A stretch of 64,000 nucleotides of DNA from Lutjanus erythropterus (Eukaryota > Chordata > Actinopteri > Lutjaniformes > Lutjanidae). A program made the position numbers and the translations under genes. The stretch's first letter is position 1; each line of letters begins with the position of its first letter. Under the pieces are notes generated by a model. That model was not told the DNA's origin and made no database searches. It saw only the letters and a list, made by a program, of their open reading frames with translations. The DNA lies in NCBI GenBank assembly GCA_020091685.1, contig CM034613.1, forward strand, positions 7,897,104 through 7,961,103, read 5' to 3'. Of this stretch, positions 21,590 to 33,715 are shown in pieces.

Positions 21590-22000
21590 ATGATTGCTAG
21601 AGCTCCTGCATCACCCCCCCCCCCCTTCTCCTACAAACCTACCTCCCTCACCTCCTCCTCTTCTTCTTCTCCTCCTCCTCCTCCTCCTCCTCTCCCCCGT
21701 CTGTCGGCCCCCGTTTTTTATTCTCTATTTCAAAGGGACAAAGAGAGAAAAAGGGAGAGACCAACGGCGGCAAAGCAGCAACTCCACTTACAAACACGCA
21801 GGCATTATAATGGGGCGGCCGCGGCGTTGCCACGACAACACACAGGGAGGTGAAGGGGGGGGTGGGGGTGGGGGGTATGTGGCGACACTGAGGCAGCAGA
21901 GATGGGAGAAAGGAGGAGGTAGAGTAGGTGGCAATAAAGAAAGAAAGAAAGAACGAGATGGAGGTTGTTATCTCGGGTGTATTTACCTGTAGCTCTCATG
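21590..22000. promoter_or_regulatory. GC-rich block with C12, CCT repeat, X-box-like motif and G-rich tract
   Basis: In order: a run of twelve C at 21614-21625, (CCT)n/(TCT)n at 21646-21693, a NotI-like GCGGCCGCGGCG at 21815-21826, the X-box-like GTTGCCACGACAAC at 21826-21839 (one base off RGYAAC in the second half), and a G-rich run at 21854-21875 with at least four G tracts. The layout of pyrimidine tract, X-box-like site and purine tract repeats that of 17.2-17.7 and 53.6-54.4 kb. Regulatory role is inference. Confidence 0.3.
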
Positions 22001-22640
22001 GCTGTTTGGCAGAAATGTCTCCTCGTCTCGCCACTGATCTGCCGTGTCAGTCAGCGAGTCGATGTGTTTATCATGCTGCATTTTATCGTATGGGAAAGAC
22101 GGCAGATAGAGTACAAGCTCCCCTGCTTGGAAGTGCAGCTTACATCTGCATTCAGGAGGTACATAAAACCACCAGAGCTTTGGTTTTACTATATTTGCCG
22201 TGATATTTTTAGTTTGAATAATGATCTTAATAATTGCTGTCATGCTTGCTACTTTGTCGCAGCCACTTGTTGGAGTTTAGTTGTTGACACAGCAGTGTCT
22301 CTCTGCAAATATTTTAATGTGGAATGAATATAAATCTGACAAGCTGAACTAATGTTGAATGGAAAAATAGCTGTTGAGATCTTGGCTGCTGTCTGCATTG
22401 TTTTGTGAAATCTTGGCCTAAATTACTCGCAGAGTTACACAGTTTACAACATTTTTTAAGGCTTGAGGTTTCTTGATAGCAGTTGCCACAATGATTGTGG
22501 AAATATGTTGTGCTGCTTTTTTCTTCTCTCTTGAATAGTTTGTATATCCTTCTATATGTGTTGAATATATGTTCTATATATGCAAGTTTTCAGTGTGGGG
22601 GGAAAAGTGATCAGGGACGGCAGAAGAATGCTTGGTGATA
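22001..22640. other. Non-coding DNA
   Basis: A plus-strand frame of 120 codons at 21965-22327 is open but has no recognisable domain. No gene supported. Confidence 0.45.
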
Positions 22641-22721
22641 GGGTTGGTCAATGTAGTTGATTGTTCAGATTAATTGAAGTGGGGTTGTATGAGGTTTTTA
22701 GTGGTAGTTAGTGAATTACCT

Positions 22722-22735
22722 ACAGTAGATGGCGG
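22722..22735 (+). promoter_or_regulatory. CTCF-like motif in left inverted repeat
   Basis: ACAGTAGATGGCGG matches CCASYAGRKGGCRS at 13 of 14 positions. The inverse copy at 23305-23318 is identical because it lies in the opposite arm. Confidence 0.35.
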
Positions 22736-23304
22736 TCAGGAGAGTCAGGAGAAGCAAAGAGGAAAACCAGCACAGAAGCTAAGCAATGCACTACTGTGGA
22801 TAGGATCAAGGCCAAACCATATTTTAGCCAATTAAAAAATCTTAGTTTAAGTGTACTATATTTGCTGTCAGACAGCCATTTCTGATTATTATATAGACCA
22901 AATATTGGTCTTTCCAAACCAACCAAACTCCATAGGTAAAATCAGTCATTTTGCCTCGCAGAACAAGGGAGTTGTTGGTTTAGTGCTGCCTCGATCTGTT
23001 TGTTTGTTTTAAAAGGATATGTTATATTCACCAAAGTCACAAAATAACACAAACAAAGTAACAAGTTGAAGCAGCAGTAAATAAGGCACTCCCATGTTTT
23101 GTGAGAGTAGTTTGGTTGGTTCAGACAGTAAAGTAAAAAAGTGAAAATACTGTAAATATAGCTTACACTTGAACTTATGTATATTTTATTTATTTATTTT
23201 AGGTGGACCCTTTCTAAGTGGATTAAATGCCCTCTGTTGCTGACCCTCTCCACGCAGTTCATTACTTCTTTTCATTAGCTTCTGTGCAACTGAGGGTGTG
23301 CCGA

Positions 23305-23318
23305 CCGCCATCTACTGT
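23305..23318 (-). promoter_or_regulatory. CTCF-like motif in right inverted repeat
   Basis: Exact inverse of the motif at 22722-22735, so the pair faces inward about 570 bases apart. Confidence 0.35.
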
Positions 23319-23392
23319 AGCTAATTCACTGACTTACGATAAGTACCTCACACAACCCCACATCAAATAATCCAAACTATCCCTTTAATATA

Positions 23393-24529
23393 ACATGATT
23401 GAAGCATTAGCCTGGCTCCCTGCCCCTCTGCCATGACTAACTGTCTGTCTTTCTCGGTACTCACCACTCACACACAGCATTTCGCCAGGAAACAGGATCC
23501 CCTCTGGATATCTTGGCTGGAGGTGAAAGCCAAGAGCATGGCACGCGTTGCAACCTGTTACCTTTTCTATTCAACACTATGGCTGTGCTACTTCAGACAC
23601 TGATGATGTCAATCAATAGTGTAATGTGGAGTCTGTTGTAGGTGGAGAGTCTGAGTCAATGGAGTCTCTCATTCTTCCTCTTGGTGCACAGCAACAGACA
23701 AGCAAAGTCAAGAGCAGGAAAGAATTCAGCAAGACGGAGGAAGAATGTAATGCATGTAGATTATGTCTACTCCACTGTGATAGACTTCAAGTGTAGACAT
23801 ACTTTAACTCCAAGATGCTAACAAGGTATCAAGAGGGTGACAATTATTAATGGAATGATTGGACTGCAGTCAAATATTTTTTCTCAATCTTTTTGACAGT
23901 GAAGACTTTGTGACTACAGGCTGTAACTGCGCCTAGGTGATATGGACAAAATAATATTTCACAAAGTTTTCTTTTTAAAAAATACCTCTGTTGATATTTA
24001 TCTGCATTGCAACAGTATTATAGGGATGATAAGTTCAGAAAATGACATCACTTAACTGTAATGCAGTCTTTAAAACCAGGGAAAGACAACTCTTATGCCT
24101 TATAAGTTACTTATAAGTGGCATCACAAAATCTGTGATGATGTTGAGTCTCACATCATGATATTGATATAACATTGATGTATACCATGGTCTGGGTGAAT
24201 AATTGATTCTAATTGGCTGCAATGTGTCCATTATATTCCTGAGATGGACACCTACCTAGTAGTTATGGTGAAAATGTCTGATCGCCGTTCTAAAGTAATG
24301 CGCTGAAATGAGTAACCATAGCAACACAGATGCAGTCAAAACCTCTGTGGACAATACAGTAGATCACAACCCCATTAAATGCCTCATCTTCTGATCACCA
24401 CAAGATGCAAGTGCATGAAGTATGATATCTCTCTGAACTTGCTGATACTTTGCATCAGTGCATCTGATACTTTGAGTGATCATCTCACAACCCATTCGCC
24501 ATTCAACTTGATACTGGAGGCTGCAGCTA
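23393..24529. other. Non-coding DNA
   Basis: No gene seen. A GTGATATGGACAAAATAATA segment near 23937 followed by GATATT-rich sequence to about 24180 looks like a decayed hAT-like repeat. Confidence 0.45.
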
Positions 24530-25704
24530 GTCTCACATCCACTTCGTTAGGTATACCTGTTCAACTGCTTGTTAACGCAAATATCTAATCAGCCAATCAC
24601 AAGGCAACGACTCATTGCATTTAGGCATGTTGACATAGTCAAGATTACCTTCTGAGTTGTAACCGAGCATCAGCATGGGGAAGAAAGGTGATTTAAGTGA
24701 CTTTGAACGTAGCATGGTTGTTGGTGCCAGATGGGCTGGTCTGAGTATTTCAGAAACTACTGATCTACTGGGATTTTCATGCACAACCATCTCAAGGTTT
24801 TACAGAGAGTGGTCTGAAAAAGTGAAAACATCCAGTGAGTGGCGGTTCTTTGGCCGAAAATGCCTTGTTGATGCCAGAGGTCAGAGGAGAATGGCCAGAC
24901 TGTTTCGAGACGATAGACAGACAAGGCAGTAACTCAAATAACCACTTGTTACAACCAAGATATGCAGAAGGCCATCTCTGAACACACAACTCGTCAAATC
25001 TTGAAGCAGATTGGCTACAGCAACAGAAGACCACACCGGGTGCCAGTCCTGTCAGGTAACAACAGGAAACTGAAAAACGTCGCCTGGTCTGATGAGTCTC
25101 GATTTCTGCTTTTCATCCAGATGGTTGGGTCCGAATTTGGTGTAAACAGCATGAAAACATGGATTCATCCTGCCTTCTATCAATGATTCAGGCTGCTGCT
25201 GGTGGTGGTGTAATGGTGTGGCGGATATTTTCTTGGCACACGTTGGGCCCCTTAGCGCCAATTTAGCATCATTTAAATGCCACAGCCTACCTGAGTATTA
25301 CTGTTTACCATGTCCATCCCTATATGACCACAGTGGACCCATCTTCTGATGGCTACATCCAGCAGGATCACACAACATGTCACAAAGTTCAAATCATCTC
25401 AAACTGGTTACTTGAACATGACAGTGAGTTCACTGTACGTCAGTGGCCTCCACAGTCACCAGATCTCAATCCAGTAAAGCACCTTTGGGACGTGGTGGAA
25501 CGGGAGAGTTGCATCATGGATGTGCAGCCAACAAATCTGCAGCAACTGCGTGATGCTATCATGCCAGTGTGGAAAAAATATGTCTGAGGAATGTTTCCAG
25601 GATCTTGTTTAATCTATGCCTCAAAGAATTAAGGCAGTTCTCAAGGCAAAAGGGGGTTCAACATGGTATTACCACGGTGTACCTAATAAAGTGGTCAGTG
25701 AGTG
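24530..25704 (+). mobile_element. Tc1-like DNA transposon, full length but dead
   Basis: About 1175 bases flanked by TA on both sides (24528-24529 and 25705-25706), as expected for Tc1/mariner insertion. The left end carries CCACTTCGTTAGGTATACC and the right end, on the other strand, CCACTTTATTAGGTACACC, so the terminal inverted repeats are about 27 bases and differ at a few positions. A single transposase-like reading track in the same orientation fills the interior but is broken by frameshifts and stops. From memory this is a widespread fish Tc1-like family. Divergence of the two ends and the broken gene point to an old copy. Confidence 0.92.
24675..25670 (+). pseudogene. Tc1-like transposase pseudogene, catalytic Glu replaced by Lys
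   Basis: Tc1 transposases cut and paste the element using an N-terminal paired helix-turn-helix DNA-binding part and a DDE catalytic core. The N-terminal part is read from 24675 (MGKKGDLSDFE, then GLSISETTDLLGFS and TTISRFYREW, a helix-turn-helix). It is lost at about 24932 by a frameshift. First catalytic Asp: WSDESRF, codon 25091-25093. Second: YIQQDHTTCHK, codon 25366-25368. The third acidic residue should be Glu in SPDLNPIEHLW; here it is SPDLNPVKHLW with Lys (AAG, 25477-25479), one G-to-A change from GAG. There are 36 residues between the second and third positions, more than the usual 34. A stretch before the first Asp (near 25070) appears deleted relative to the family as I remember it. 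Not functional. Confidence 0.9.
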
Positions 25705-25706
25705 TA

Positions 25707-27600
25707 GTTTAATGGTCTTGCTGCCCTTTGAAGTAATGGAAACCTCATTGAGCATCATCCCTTACATATTGCAAAGCCATAGCTGGTGCCGAGGAGTTTG
25801 TAACTGTAATAAATAGTAAAATATGTTGTATTATAATCGCAAATAGTGGTGAAGTATTTAAAAAAAAAGCTATGTAAAGGGAAAAAATATATGGTTATAA
25901 AACTATTTTTAGCAAACTACGTTCGTAAGAAACAAAAACTAATTACAACTTAAGATTTAAAAAAATATATTTTTCTAATGATGTGTCTACATACTAACTA
26001 AGTAATTAACATATTGACATAACCATATGCAATGCATAACAGTGTTTTACCCTTATACATGAGACCAAGCACAGTTTTTGCTCCTTTTTAATTACAGCTT
26101 ACTTTGAATCATTAATTTGGTCAACAGAAGTTTGTAGAACAAAGACATGATAACATGATAACATCATAATATAATTCTGTTCAATTCTTTTATCATGCAT
26201 TTTAATATTAAGTTTTAATCACTGTTACTTGTACATCATCCTTAAAAGCTGGATAAACTATACTCTGGAAATAACAGAAGTCAGAAAACTTCTGTAAGGT
26301 CACAGAAGCTGACACAAAGCACAGCTCTGATTCAAGTCTGCACTTAAACGAGTCTAGCAGCTAATGCACCAATAAGAACCAAGTAAAAGCTGCAAACCAG
26401 AGCTTCAGCTTGTAGCTGAGCAGAGCTGAGCCTCTGACATAGAAAACAAGTCATAGCAGCTCGCAGCTGTATGAAAAAGGGTTTAAGGTCTTGCCAGTTT
26501 AAAGTCTAGATGTCTTCCAGAGAGCGTCTGCAGAGGTGGACAGGCCGTGCTGTGTCGGCTATTGACAGTCTGTGCATGGATCAAATACCCCGGGCTGTGT
26601 TGACGGAGACAAACAGGAGATGAACACGATGTCTGAATGTCAAGTTAAGGCTGTCAGAGGGTCAGAGAAGTCAATGATGGAGCCACTGGAGTCAATGAAG
26701 GAAGGAGGAGCAGGGGAAAGAGGAGGGCTGGATAGAGTCTGTGCAGAAAGAGAGTCATGGAAATAGAGAAGAGGACGGATGTGAGAGAAAGAGAATGAGT
26801 GCATAAAGGCATAGACTTACAGCATACACTCGTGCCCATGTAGGATTGGAGAAATGATTCGGATGGGGAGTTGGAGAGTGAGACGGAGTGGAGTGCAGGA
26901 GGAGGCAGATGGAGCTGGTTAAATCCTTGTCCTGAGTATTGTAGCAATTGTGGCAGAGAGGCAGACACAATAGCTGAGCGGTCTCCTGTCGCTTCCATAA
27001 ACAAGATAAATTGATGGGGCTCCCCCGCCCACTAACATCCACAGTTTGTTTTTATTGCCTTCCAAGAGAACGGAATGGAAACCTACTCTGGTTAAACAAA
27101 AAGAAACCCTCCGCTAAATATTCCTTTTCCACTCTCTAAGGCTTTCTCAATAGCATCATGGATGAGTGGCAGCATTTGATGCCATTGTCTCATATGAGTA
27201 GCTTTGGCTTGTATTAGGAGAGGCTCTCGCAGTCAGGCTCCCATGTTGCTGAGAACAAACTAAAAGGGATGTAATTCAATCAGTTAGGTTTAAAAAGCCA
27301 CCTCTTTACAATATTATTTGATTATAGTTTTTTTTTTTACATTAGATAGACAAAACATGATGGAGCATAACCAGTATTGATTTTGACTACATTTCGTCAT
27401 TTCGACAACCCCAGGGATGTTTTCTCTGAATAATATTTTATTATGATGGACAGAAATGTTTTACACAGACGTAGCAGGCTTTGAGGAACACATAGCAAAA
27501 CATACCAAAAGGGATTTGTCAGTCAGTAAGCAAAGAGATTACAGAATCCCAGTACTTACGGGACGGATTGCAGTATAAGAAACAGGAAAGAAAAATACAA
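25707..27600. other. Non-coding DNA
   Basis: Very AT-rich to about 26300, then purine-rich at 26640-26800. No gene seen; minus-strand frames at 26654-27042 have no recognisable domain. Confidence 0.5.
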
Positions 27601-27601
27601 C

Positions 27602-28620
27602 TTAAATACTGAAAAAATTGAGATGTGTAAAATGTAAAAAATAATGTAAATATACTCTTTGATGTCAGCAGCATGTTCCAGAAAAGTATGTTTACCACCT
27701 CTTTTTAATAACACTCAGTAATTGTGCATGTGGAAACTGAGGACACTATTGTCGAGAGTGAATTCTTTCTCATTTTTGCTTAATATATGACTTCAGGTGC
27801 TCAACAGTTCAGGATCCCTGTTGTCATATTTTATGTTTCATAATGTACCACTTATTTTCGAAAGGAGACCGGTCAGGACTGCAAGCAGGTCAGTCTGGTA
27901 CCTGAACTCTTTTACTATGAAGACACGCTGTTGTAATACATGCAGAATGTGCGTCGGCATTGACAAAGCACACTTTTCACTTTGTATCTCAGATGAGAAG
28001 AGAAGTCTTAACTTACATTTGTAGATGCAGCGACAAACTGTGTTTACTGACAGTGTTTTTCCAAAGTGTTCTTGAGCCCATGTAGTATCCTTTATACAAT
28101 TATGTGGGCTTTAAATGTAATCCAGTGCTGCCTGAGGGGTCAAAGGTCACAGGCATTCAGTATTGCTTTTCATCCTCACCCCTATCATGCAAAGATTTCT
28201 CCAGATTCTCTGAATGTTTTAATCACATTATGGATTATAGATGGTGTTCAGAAATATGTTTGACTATTTGCCCACGCAGTTTTTCACAATGGCCGAGCCC
28301 TTCAAGGATGCCGCTTTAACACCCAATCATAATCTATCATTATCTATGTTACCAGTTAACCTGTGCACATGTGGAATCTTCCGAACAGGTGTTTTTAGAG
28401 CATTCCACAACTTTCCCAGACTTTAGTTGCCCCTGCCCTAACTTTTTTGAAACATGTTGAAGACATTAAATCCAGAAAGAGTTTATATTTACTAAAACAA
28501 TAGGTTTTTATCAGTTTGTAAATATCTTGTCTTTGTGCTGTATTCTGTTGAAATGATTTGCAAAGCTTTGTGTTTTATTTTAATTTTTAAACAGTGTCCC
28601 TACTTTTTGGGGAATTGTAC
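27602..28620 (-). mobile_element. Tc1/mariner-like (DD34E-type) element Z, internally deleted, copy 1
   Basis: The right end, read on the minus strand, begins GTACAATTCCCCAAAAAGTA, then GGGACACTGTTTAAAAATTA; the left end has GATGTGTAAAATGTAAAAAA (27632 on), its diverged partner. Minus-strand translation of 27700-27960 shows the C-terminal part of the transposase: NADAHSACITT... then ACSPDRSPFENKW, matching the NAKPHSA...CSPDLSPIENMW type. Between about 27966 and 27975 the sequence jumps to the N-terminal coding part, so the middle, with the first two catalytic Asp residues, is gone. Stops are numerous. A second copy lies at 34353-35225 in the opposite orientation. Confidence 0.75.
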
Positions 28621-29566
28621 ATGAACAACAAACCAGGGTTCTGCTCCCTCTCCACTGATTTCTTGGCATGTTAATTTGATCCAAGTAAAACTCTTAAAAG
28701 TAGAACAGAAAGCCTGAAAAGAATGTGAAACAGTCCTCATCCAAACATTTGATGACCTTTTAGAGACTGACATTTTTGCAGCGAGAAATCAAAAAAGAAA
28801 AACATGTTTATTAAAGTTGCTCTCTGTCTCCTCTGGTATTTATTCTGCTCTTGTCTACTTGTTGATGCAGTGTTGTTAGCGGTGATCTATGCTGCCTTCA
28901 GCGGAGTCTGTGATTTACCATGGGCTCAGACTCTGACACGGGCCGGGAAGGGGAGGGGGGGTCACATTTAATGGCTGTCTGACCGCCATCCATCTTCTCA
29001 CACGATCAATGACGCCATTCAGCCACATTTTATCCAATCAAAGCAGGCCTATGCGTCACGTTGGGATGTGAATGGTGCAGAAAGCCTGGTTTGCATAGAC
29101 AAGTCCAAACCTCTGTACAAACAGATTATAAAGGAAGATTAGAGACCATCTGGACAGCACATACAGTGTAATACACCTACCAGTAATACAAACATTACTG
29201 TGAAGAAACCCCAACACAATAATGAAACACACTTGGATGCAGTAATCATAAAAACTGTGCACTAATGGGCACAGTTTCCAAGCAGAGTTTACAGCACTTG
29301 CATGCCCGTACAGCAGCATATTTGTTATATTGCATCATTTTCTCTAATGAAGCTCCTTCTAAACCCTTTTCAGACATGAAATAACATTGCTGACTTCATC
29401 TGTCTGGTAAAGTGATGGGTTTTTGTCATCCAGACATACAGTAGGTGTTAAAACCCTCTGTCTCGTTATCTCTGCCAAGCATAAGCCTTGGGGTGATCAT
29501 GTGATCTTTCTGCACATTCATGACTGTTTGCTGAAGGTGATTCACAATTTTTGGTAAATTATTTTT
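28621..29566. other. Non-coding DNA with a G-rich quadruplex-prone run at 28940-28961
   Basis: GGGCCGGGAAGGGGAGGGGGGG on the plus strand is compatible with a G-quadruplex. Surrounding 28860-29060 is repeat-free and moderately GC-rich. No gene seen. Confidence 0.5.
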
Positions 29567-29930
29567 ATGTTTCCGTGCCTGCGACAGTTGTGGCCACGGG
29601 AATTATGACTGGGGTCTTCCCATTCTAGTGAACCCGATCTCTCAAGAACAGGAATTTCTCTAAATTTGGCACAAATGACCATTTGAATTCAAGAAAGAAC
29701 TGATTAACCTCTGGTTGTCAAAGGTCACTGTAACCTGGTGTTCCACATCCCACTCTTGTGAACGCAATATCTCAGGGACACCATCTGAGGGAATTTCTTC
29801 ATATTTGGTTGAACTGACCACTTGGATTCAAGGATGAGGTCCCTAGATTTTGGTGGTCAAAGGTTACTGTGACACACATTTTGGCCATCACTCAATAGGA
29901 CAATAACTGTGTTGGCAACTACTTGCACTA
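29567..29930. mobile_element. Dispersed repeat X, copy 2 (5' part)
   Basis: Matches the left part of 10139-11218: TGCGACAGTTGTGGCCACGG, TCTCAAGAACAGGAATTTCT, GGTCAAAGGTCACTGT and GGTCAAAGGTTACTGTGAC. A separate fragment GGGATGCTGGTCTATATCG from 29932 follows and is probably another hAT-like relic. Confidence 0.6.
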
Positions 29931-30467
29931 GGGATGCTGGTCTATATCGATATTGGCATGTATTAGCTGCTAAACATTTTCTATATTAATATCTGATTTG
30001 AAAGATTATGTCAAAACCTTTCATTTGAATTTATAAATGCTCTATAGAAGTTTATACTTGTAAAACAAACAAACATTTGAAGAGCAGATCTGTTCTTTGT
30101 TTTTATTGTCATAGTGATATCAGCTAGATTTAATTCAGCCAGATGGAATATTCATATATATTCAGGCATTATCTGAGCCTTTCTTACCCTCAGGTGTAAA
30201 CTTCAGGTTATATCAACTTCTTTATTAAATACAAAAATGTGAAATAATCAGTTATCTTATTAGTGTTGGCCACAAGAAGCATGAAATTGTAGGGTAAAAA
30301 ATCGCTAACGCTAATCTGCACTCTACTGAGTGCCATGTGAAGAGTTTTACAGAAACGTTACCTGGTCCAACCTGATAATAAGATTTTAGAATTTTAAGAA
30401 TATGTATATCTGAAAGGACTTTAATTGCAGAAGTCTCAATTATAGACTCTGGTAAGTGGATTAGATG

Positions 30468-30795
30468 ATTCATTGATTTGTCAATTGACAAAAATGTTTA
30501 TCTGCAATTTTTTTTGATAATCGAATAACTGTTTTAGTTTTCTTTTTTTTTTTGCAAGATGGCAAACAAATGTTTGTTCCAGTGTATCAAATGTGAGGAA
30601 TTTCTGCTGTTCTTTGTCAAATATTGTAGCAAAATGAATATCTTTGGGCTTTTGACTGTTCAGACAAAAAAAGATTTAAAGACATCACTATAGGCATGTA
30701 TAACAGGAATTTTCACCATTGTTTGACATTTTATAGACAAAAGAATTGATCAATTGAGGAAACAATCTGCAGATTAATCGATAAAAATAATTGTT
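30468..30795. mobile_element. hAT-like non-autonomous element, copy 3
   Basis: Related to 6683-7019 by TTGATAATCGAATAACTG, GAATATCTTTGGGCTTTTGA, TTTTCACCATTGTTTGACAT and AGATTAATCGATAAAAATAA. Ends decayed. Confidence 0.6.
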
Positions 30796-32079
30796 CTCTT
30801 TACTAAGGCATAATCTAATGGTTTTGCTAGCACTGTCTTCAAGAGGAGAGTCAGCTGTGCATCACAAGCTGTGTTATCAAAGCTTAAATCATAAGTAAAG
30901 ATGAACAACATGGGAAAAGATTTGAATGAGCACGTGACGTGTCTTGCTGTTGGGTAGTGTATACTCATATTTTCGGTGTCAAAGTTTGCCTGAGTGCACC
31001 AACAGGGAAGAATTATGAAAGCAGACCTGCTCACGACTGCATTAGTAGAGAGGTGGGAAATCAATCTTCAAACTTACAGCGTGCATTGGAAAATGGTCAG
31101 CACTGATGTGAAGTATATGTGATTTGTAGTTAATGGACTAAAATGTGCAAAACTGCCAGTATGGTCTTTTAAGCTAATAACCCCGCTGAGAGGCGTCCTT
31201 GTCAATCTCAGACTCATAATCCGTCTGTGTGCTCTGAGTGGCTCCTATATTATTCATGGCAAAGTTTCCCCGTTCCTTTAAGGTAATTTATTTTCGTCAT
31301 TCACTGTGAGTTTCTGCTAGGGGTTGTTTTAGTGGCCTCTGTGGAAGGCATTTCTGTGGGAACAGTCTTTGTTTTTGGATGTCTTTATTGTGTTTGAGAT
31401 AGACTATAAAATGTGTGTTTATTTAAAGTGTGAATAAAGGCATACTGGACCGAATCTCAACAAAAAAAAAAAAAAGGCAAATTTAAGAAAAACATATTCT
31501 ATCCAGCATCTGGGAACATGAGTTATATTACCTAACTAATATTCTGAGGCCATGTAGATTGGCGATTTGTCAAAGTAACTGGCATTAAATGAGAGAAAAT
31601 GTAAATGGCTCTTTCTCCATCATCTGTTATGCACTCCACAATGACTTATAACATTTTCCGAGTCACACCCAGGCTTGTTGCCCAGTGCCCTTGCTTCAGA
31701 AAGTAATCCTTCCCTTCAAAGTCAAGCGTTTACCCGGGAAGCACATGGTCGGAATTGTAAATAAATCATCAAGTTGGGCCCAGACGTCCCACCAGGAGGA
31801 AGCCACACACATCTAGCGGTAAATGAATGGTGTGTATCTAAGCCAGGGCTTCTATAGAGGAGGTAAGCAGGCTACTGATGAATGAGAGCCTGTGGTTTAA
31901 TGAAGTGTGTTTATTGCCGGGTGATCAGTGGTTAACGGACAGACCTCCCTGGGCAATATACTAAGAGCACATATCACGGACAGACAGATGAGGGGGTGCA
32001 GATGTAAGGAATTAAGAGGAACAGAGAGGAAATGTAAAGTACCAGAAAATAATAAAGAAAGTCAAAGGAGAAAATAAAG
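30796..32079. other. Non-coding DNA
   Basis: No gene seen; a 96-codon minus-strand frame at 30774-31064 overlaps the repeat end and has no recognisable domain. Confidence 0.5.
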
Positions 32080-32703
32080 GGTTGCACTTTATTTGAAAGT
32101 ACACTAAGGGGACATAACAAATAGACAAAAAATAGAATGAATATATTCTTTATTAGACTCTATTAGAGGATAATTAGGGACACATTAAAACAGAACTATA
32201 CTGTAAACTAAAGTGATTTTCTTTACACTGTTAGACGCTTATCAGACTTTATTAGAGAGTAATTTGGGACTCATTACAGCAGAACTAAATATACGGCAAG
32301 ACTGATGCCTGCTTCTTTGATCAAATCATGTATTAAAAGCCTACATTTGTACAATAAGTACAATAAGTTGATCATTTTCCCCTTTGCTTGGTAGATCTAG
32401 TTCACATTTTGTTTTAAATCAGGAAGTAGCAGATGTGTTTTCTCTTACAGTACAGTTCTTTTGTAATGTCTTCCTAATTACCCTTTAACAAAGTCTAATA
32501 AGGATGAATAAGCAATACATTTTAGTTTACAGTAGAGTTCTGGTGTAATGAGTTGTAATAATCCTCTACAAAAGTCTAATAAGGGTCTAATAAAGCATCT
32601 AATACTGTCAAATAAGAACACATTTTTTCTATTTTTTTGTCTAATTTGATACATAGTGGGGCTTGTTATGTCTTATTAGTGTACTGTAAAATAAAGTGCA
32701 ACC
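32080..32703. mobile_element. hAT-like non-autonomous element W, copy 1
   Basis: Left end GGTTGCACTTTATTTGAAAG, right end on the minus strand GGTTGCACTTTATTTTACAG. Flanks AAATAAAG and AAGTAATG match at 6 of 8 positions, compatible with an aged 8-bp target duplication, the hAT signature. Interior consists of repeated blocks around TTAGACTTTATTAGA and CTGTAAACTAAAGTGA, as in 39510-39994. No transposase. Confidence 0.75.
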
Positions 32704-33715
32704 AAGTAATGTTAAATGACAAATGCAAAGTAAAACTCACTTTAGCCCCTATACAAACAGAATCACTGTCATCCAGACAAAGAGGAGCAATGAATATATG
32801 CCGTGTCCATAGAAAATGTCTAAATGACAACATTAGCATTGCAGGTCTCCATATCAGTAAGAGGCATCACAACATTCAGAGAAGAATATCACCTAGCATA
32901 ACACCTTGCCAGACATTTCACACACAAATAAACACATAAACACACCGTGTCAGCTCGTCACTTTCACTTTTCATTGCTATTTTATGTACAAGCAGTTCTG
33001 GGAGTTCCTCTCAAGGTCATCTTAATAGACCTCTGCTTTCTCACACATGCTCACTCACACAACCATATATATACTACCCCGGGTGCCATAAATCACGTTC
33101 ACACACACACGCACATCCATCACCGTGAGCGAGCCAGAGTGACAAATAATACCTCCAACAATAGGTCCTATTCATCAATATGGCCATATGTTTTTCAACA
33201 GTGAGAAATGCCGAAATAATGGACCAAAACGTATTCAAAACAAACACACATGACAAATGTTTGAAAAACTTCGTCACAGGCCAAATTGGAGCTGACTATT
33301 TCTGGCAGCAGGAAGCTATATACTTCGTATTTCACGTTGCTGTGTACTGTGTTATGTACACTCAAATAAAACAAATCTACAATGAGAGTTGCAGTATGTT
33401 ATGCAAACTGCAGAGAGCTGCTTCACATGATTTAAATCTGTGCTTTTTATAGATCCAAGGTTTGTGGAGGATATACATTTACAGAGTAGTTTATCACAAA
33501 ATGGTTGTTTCTACCATCCTGCTATATCAGGAGTAACAGCATTGTACAACTACAATGTTGTTAGGCAGCAAGTTAATTGATATCTGTTAATGCAGCAAAC
33601 TTATTTGAAAGAAAAACAAAGATAATTAATATCTTAAGAATCAATACCGCTGATGTGGCAACAGAATAAACCGTTGCTTAGCTGCAGTATTTTATACCAT
33701 ACTGTGCAAGACAGG
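32704..33715. other. Non-coding DNA
   Basis: No gene seen. Short CA runs near 33100. Confidence 0.5.

Larger units (their letters stand above)
22650..23392. mobile_element. Inverted-repeat dispersed element Y, copy 2
   Basis: Long imperfect terminal inverted repeats: the left arm has GTGGGGTTGTATGAGG (from 22680), GTGAATTACCTACAGTAG and ATGGCGGTCAG (to about 22738); the right arm has the inverse CTGACC-less counterpart GACCGCCATCTACTGTAG (23303-23320), CTAATTCACTGAC and CCTCACACAACCCCAC (to about 23363). The extreme right end ATCCCTTTAATA is the TTAAAGGGAT-type end seen on many fish MITEs. It shares most of its interior with 11962-12675. No coding capacity. Confidence 0.7.
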
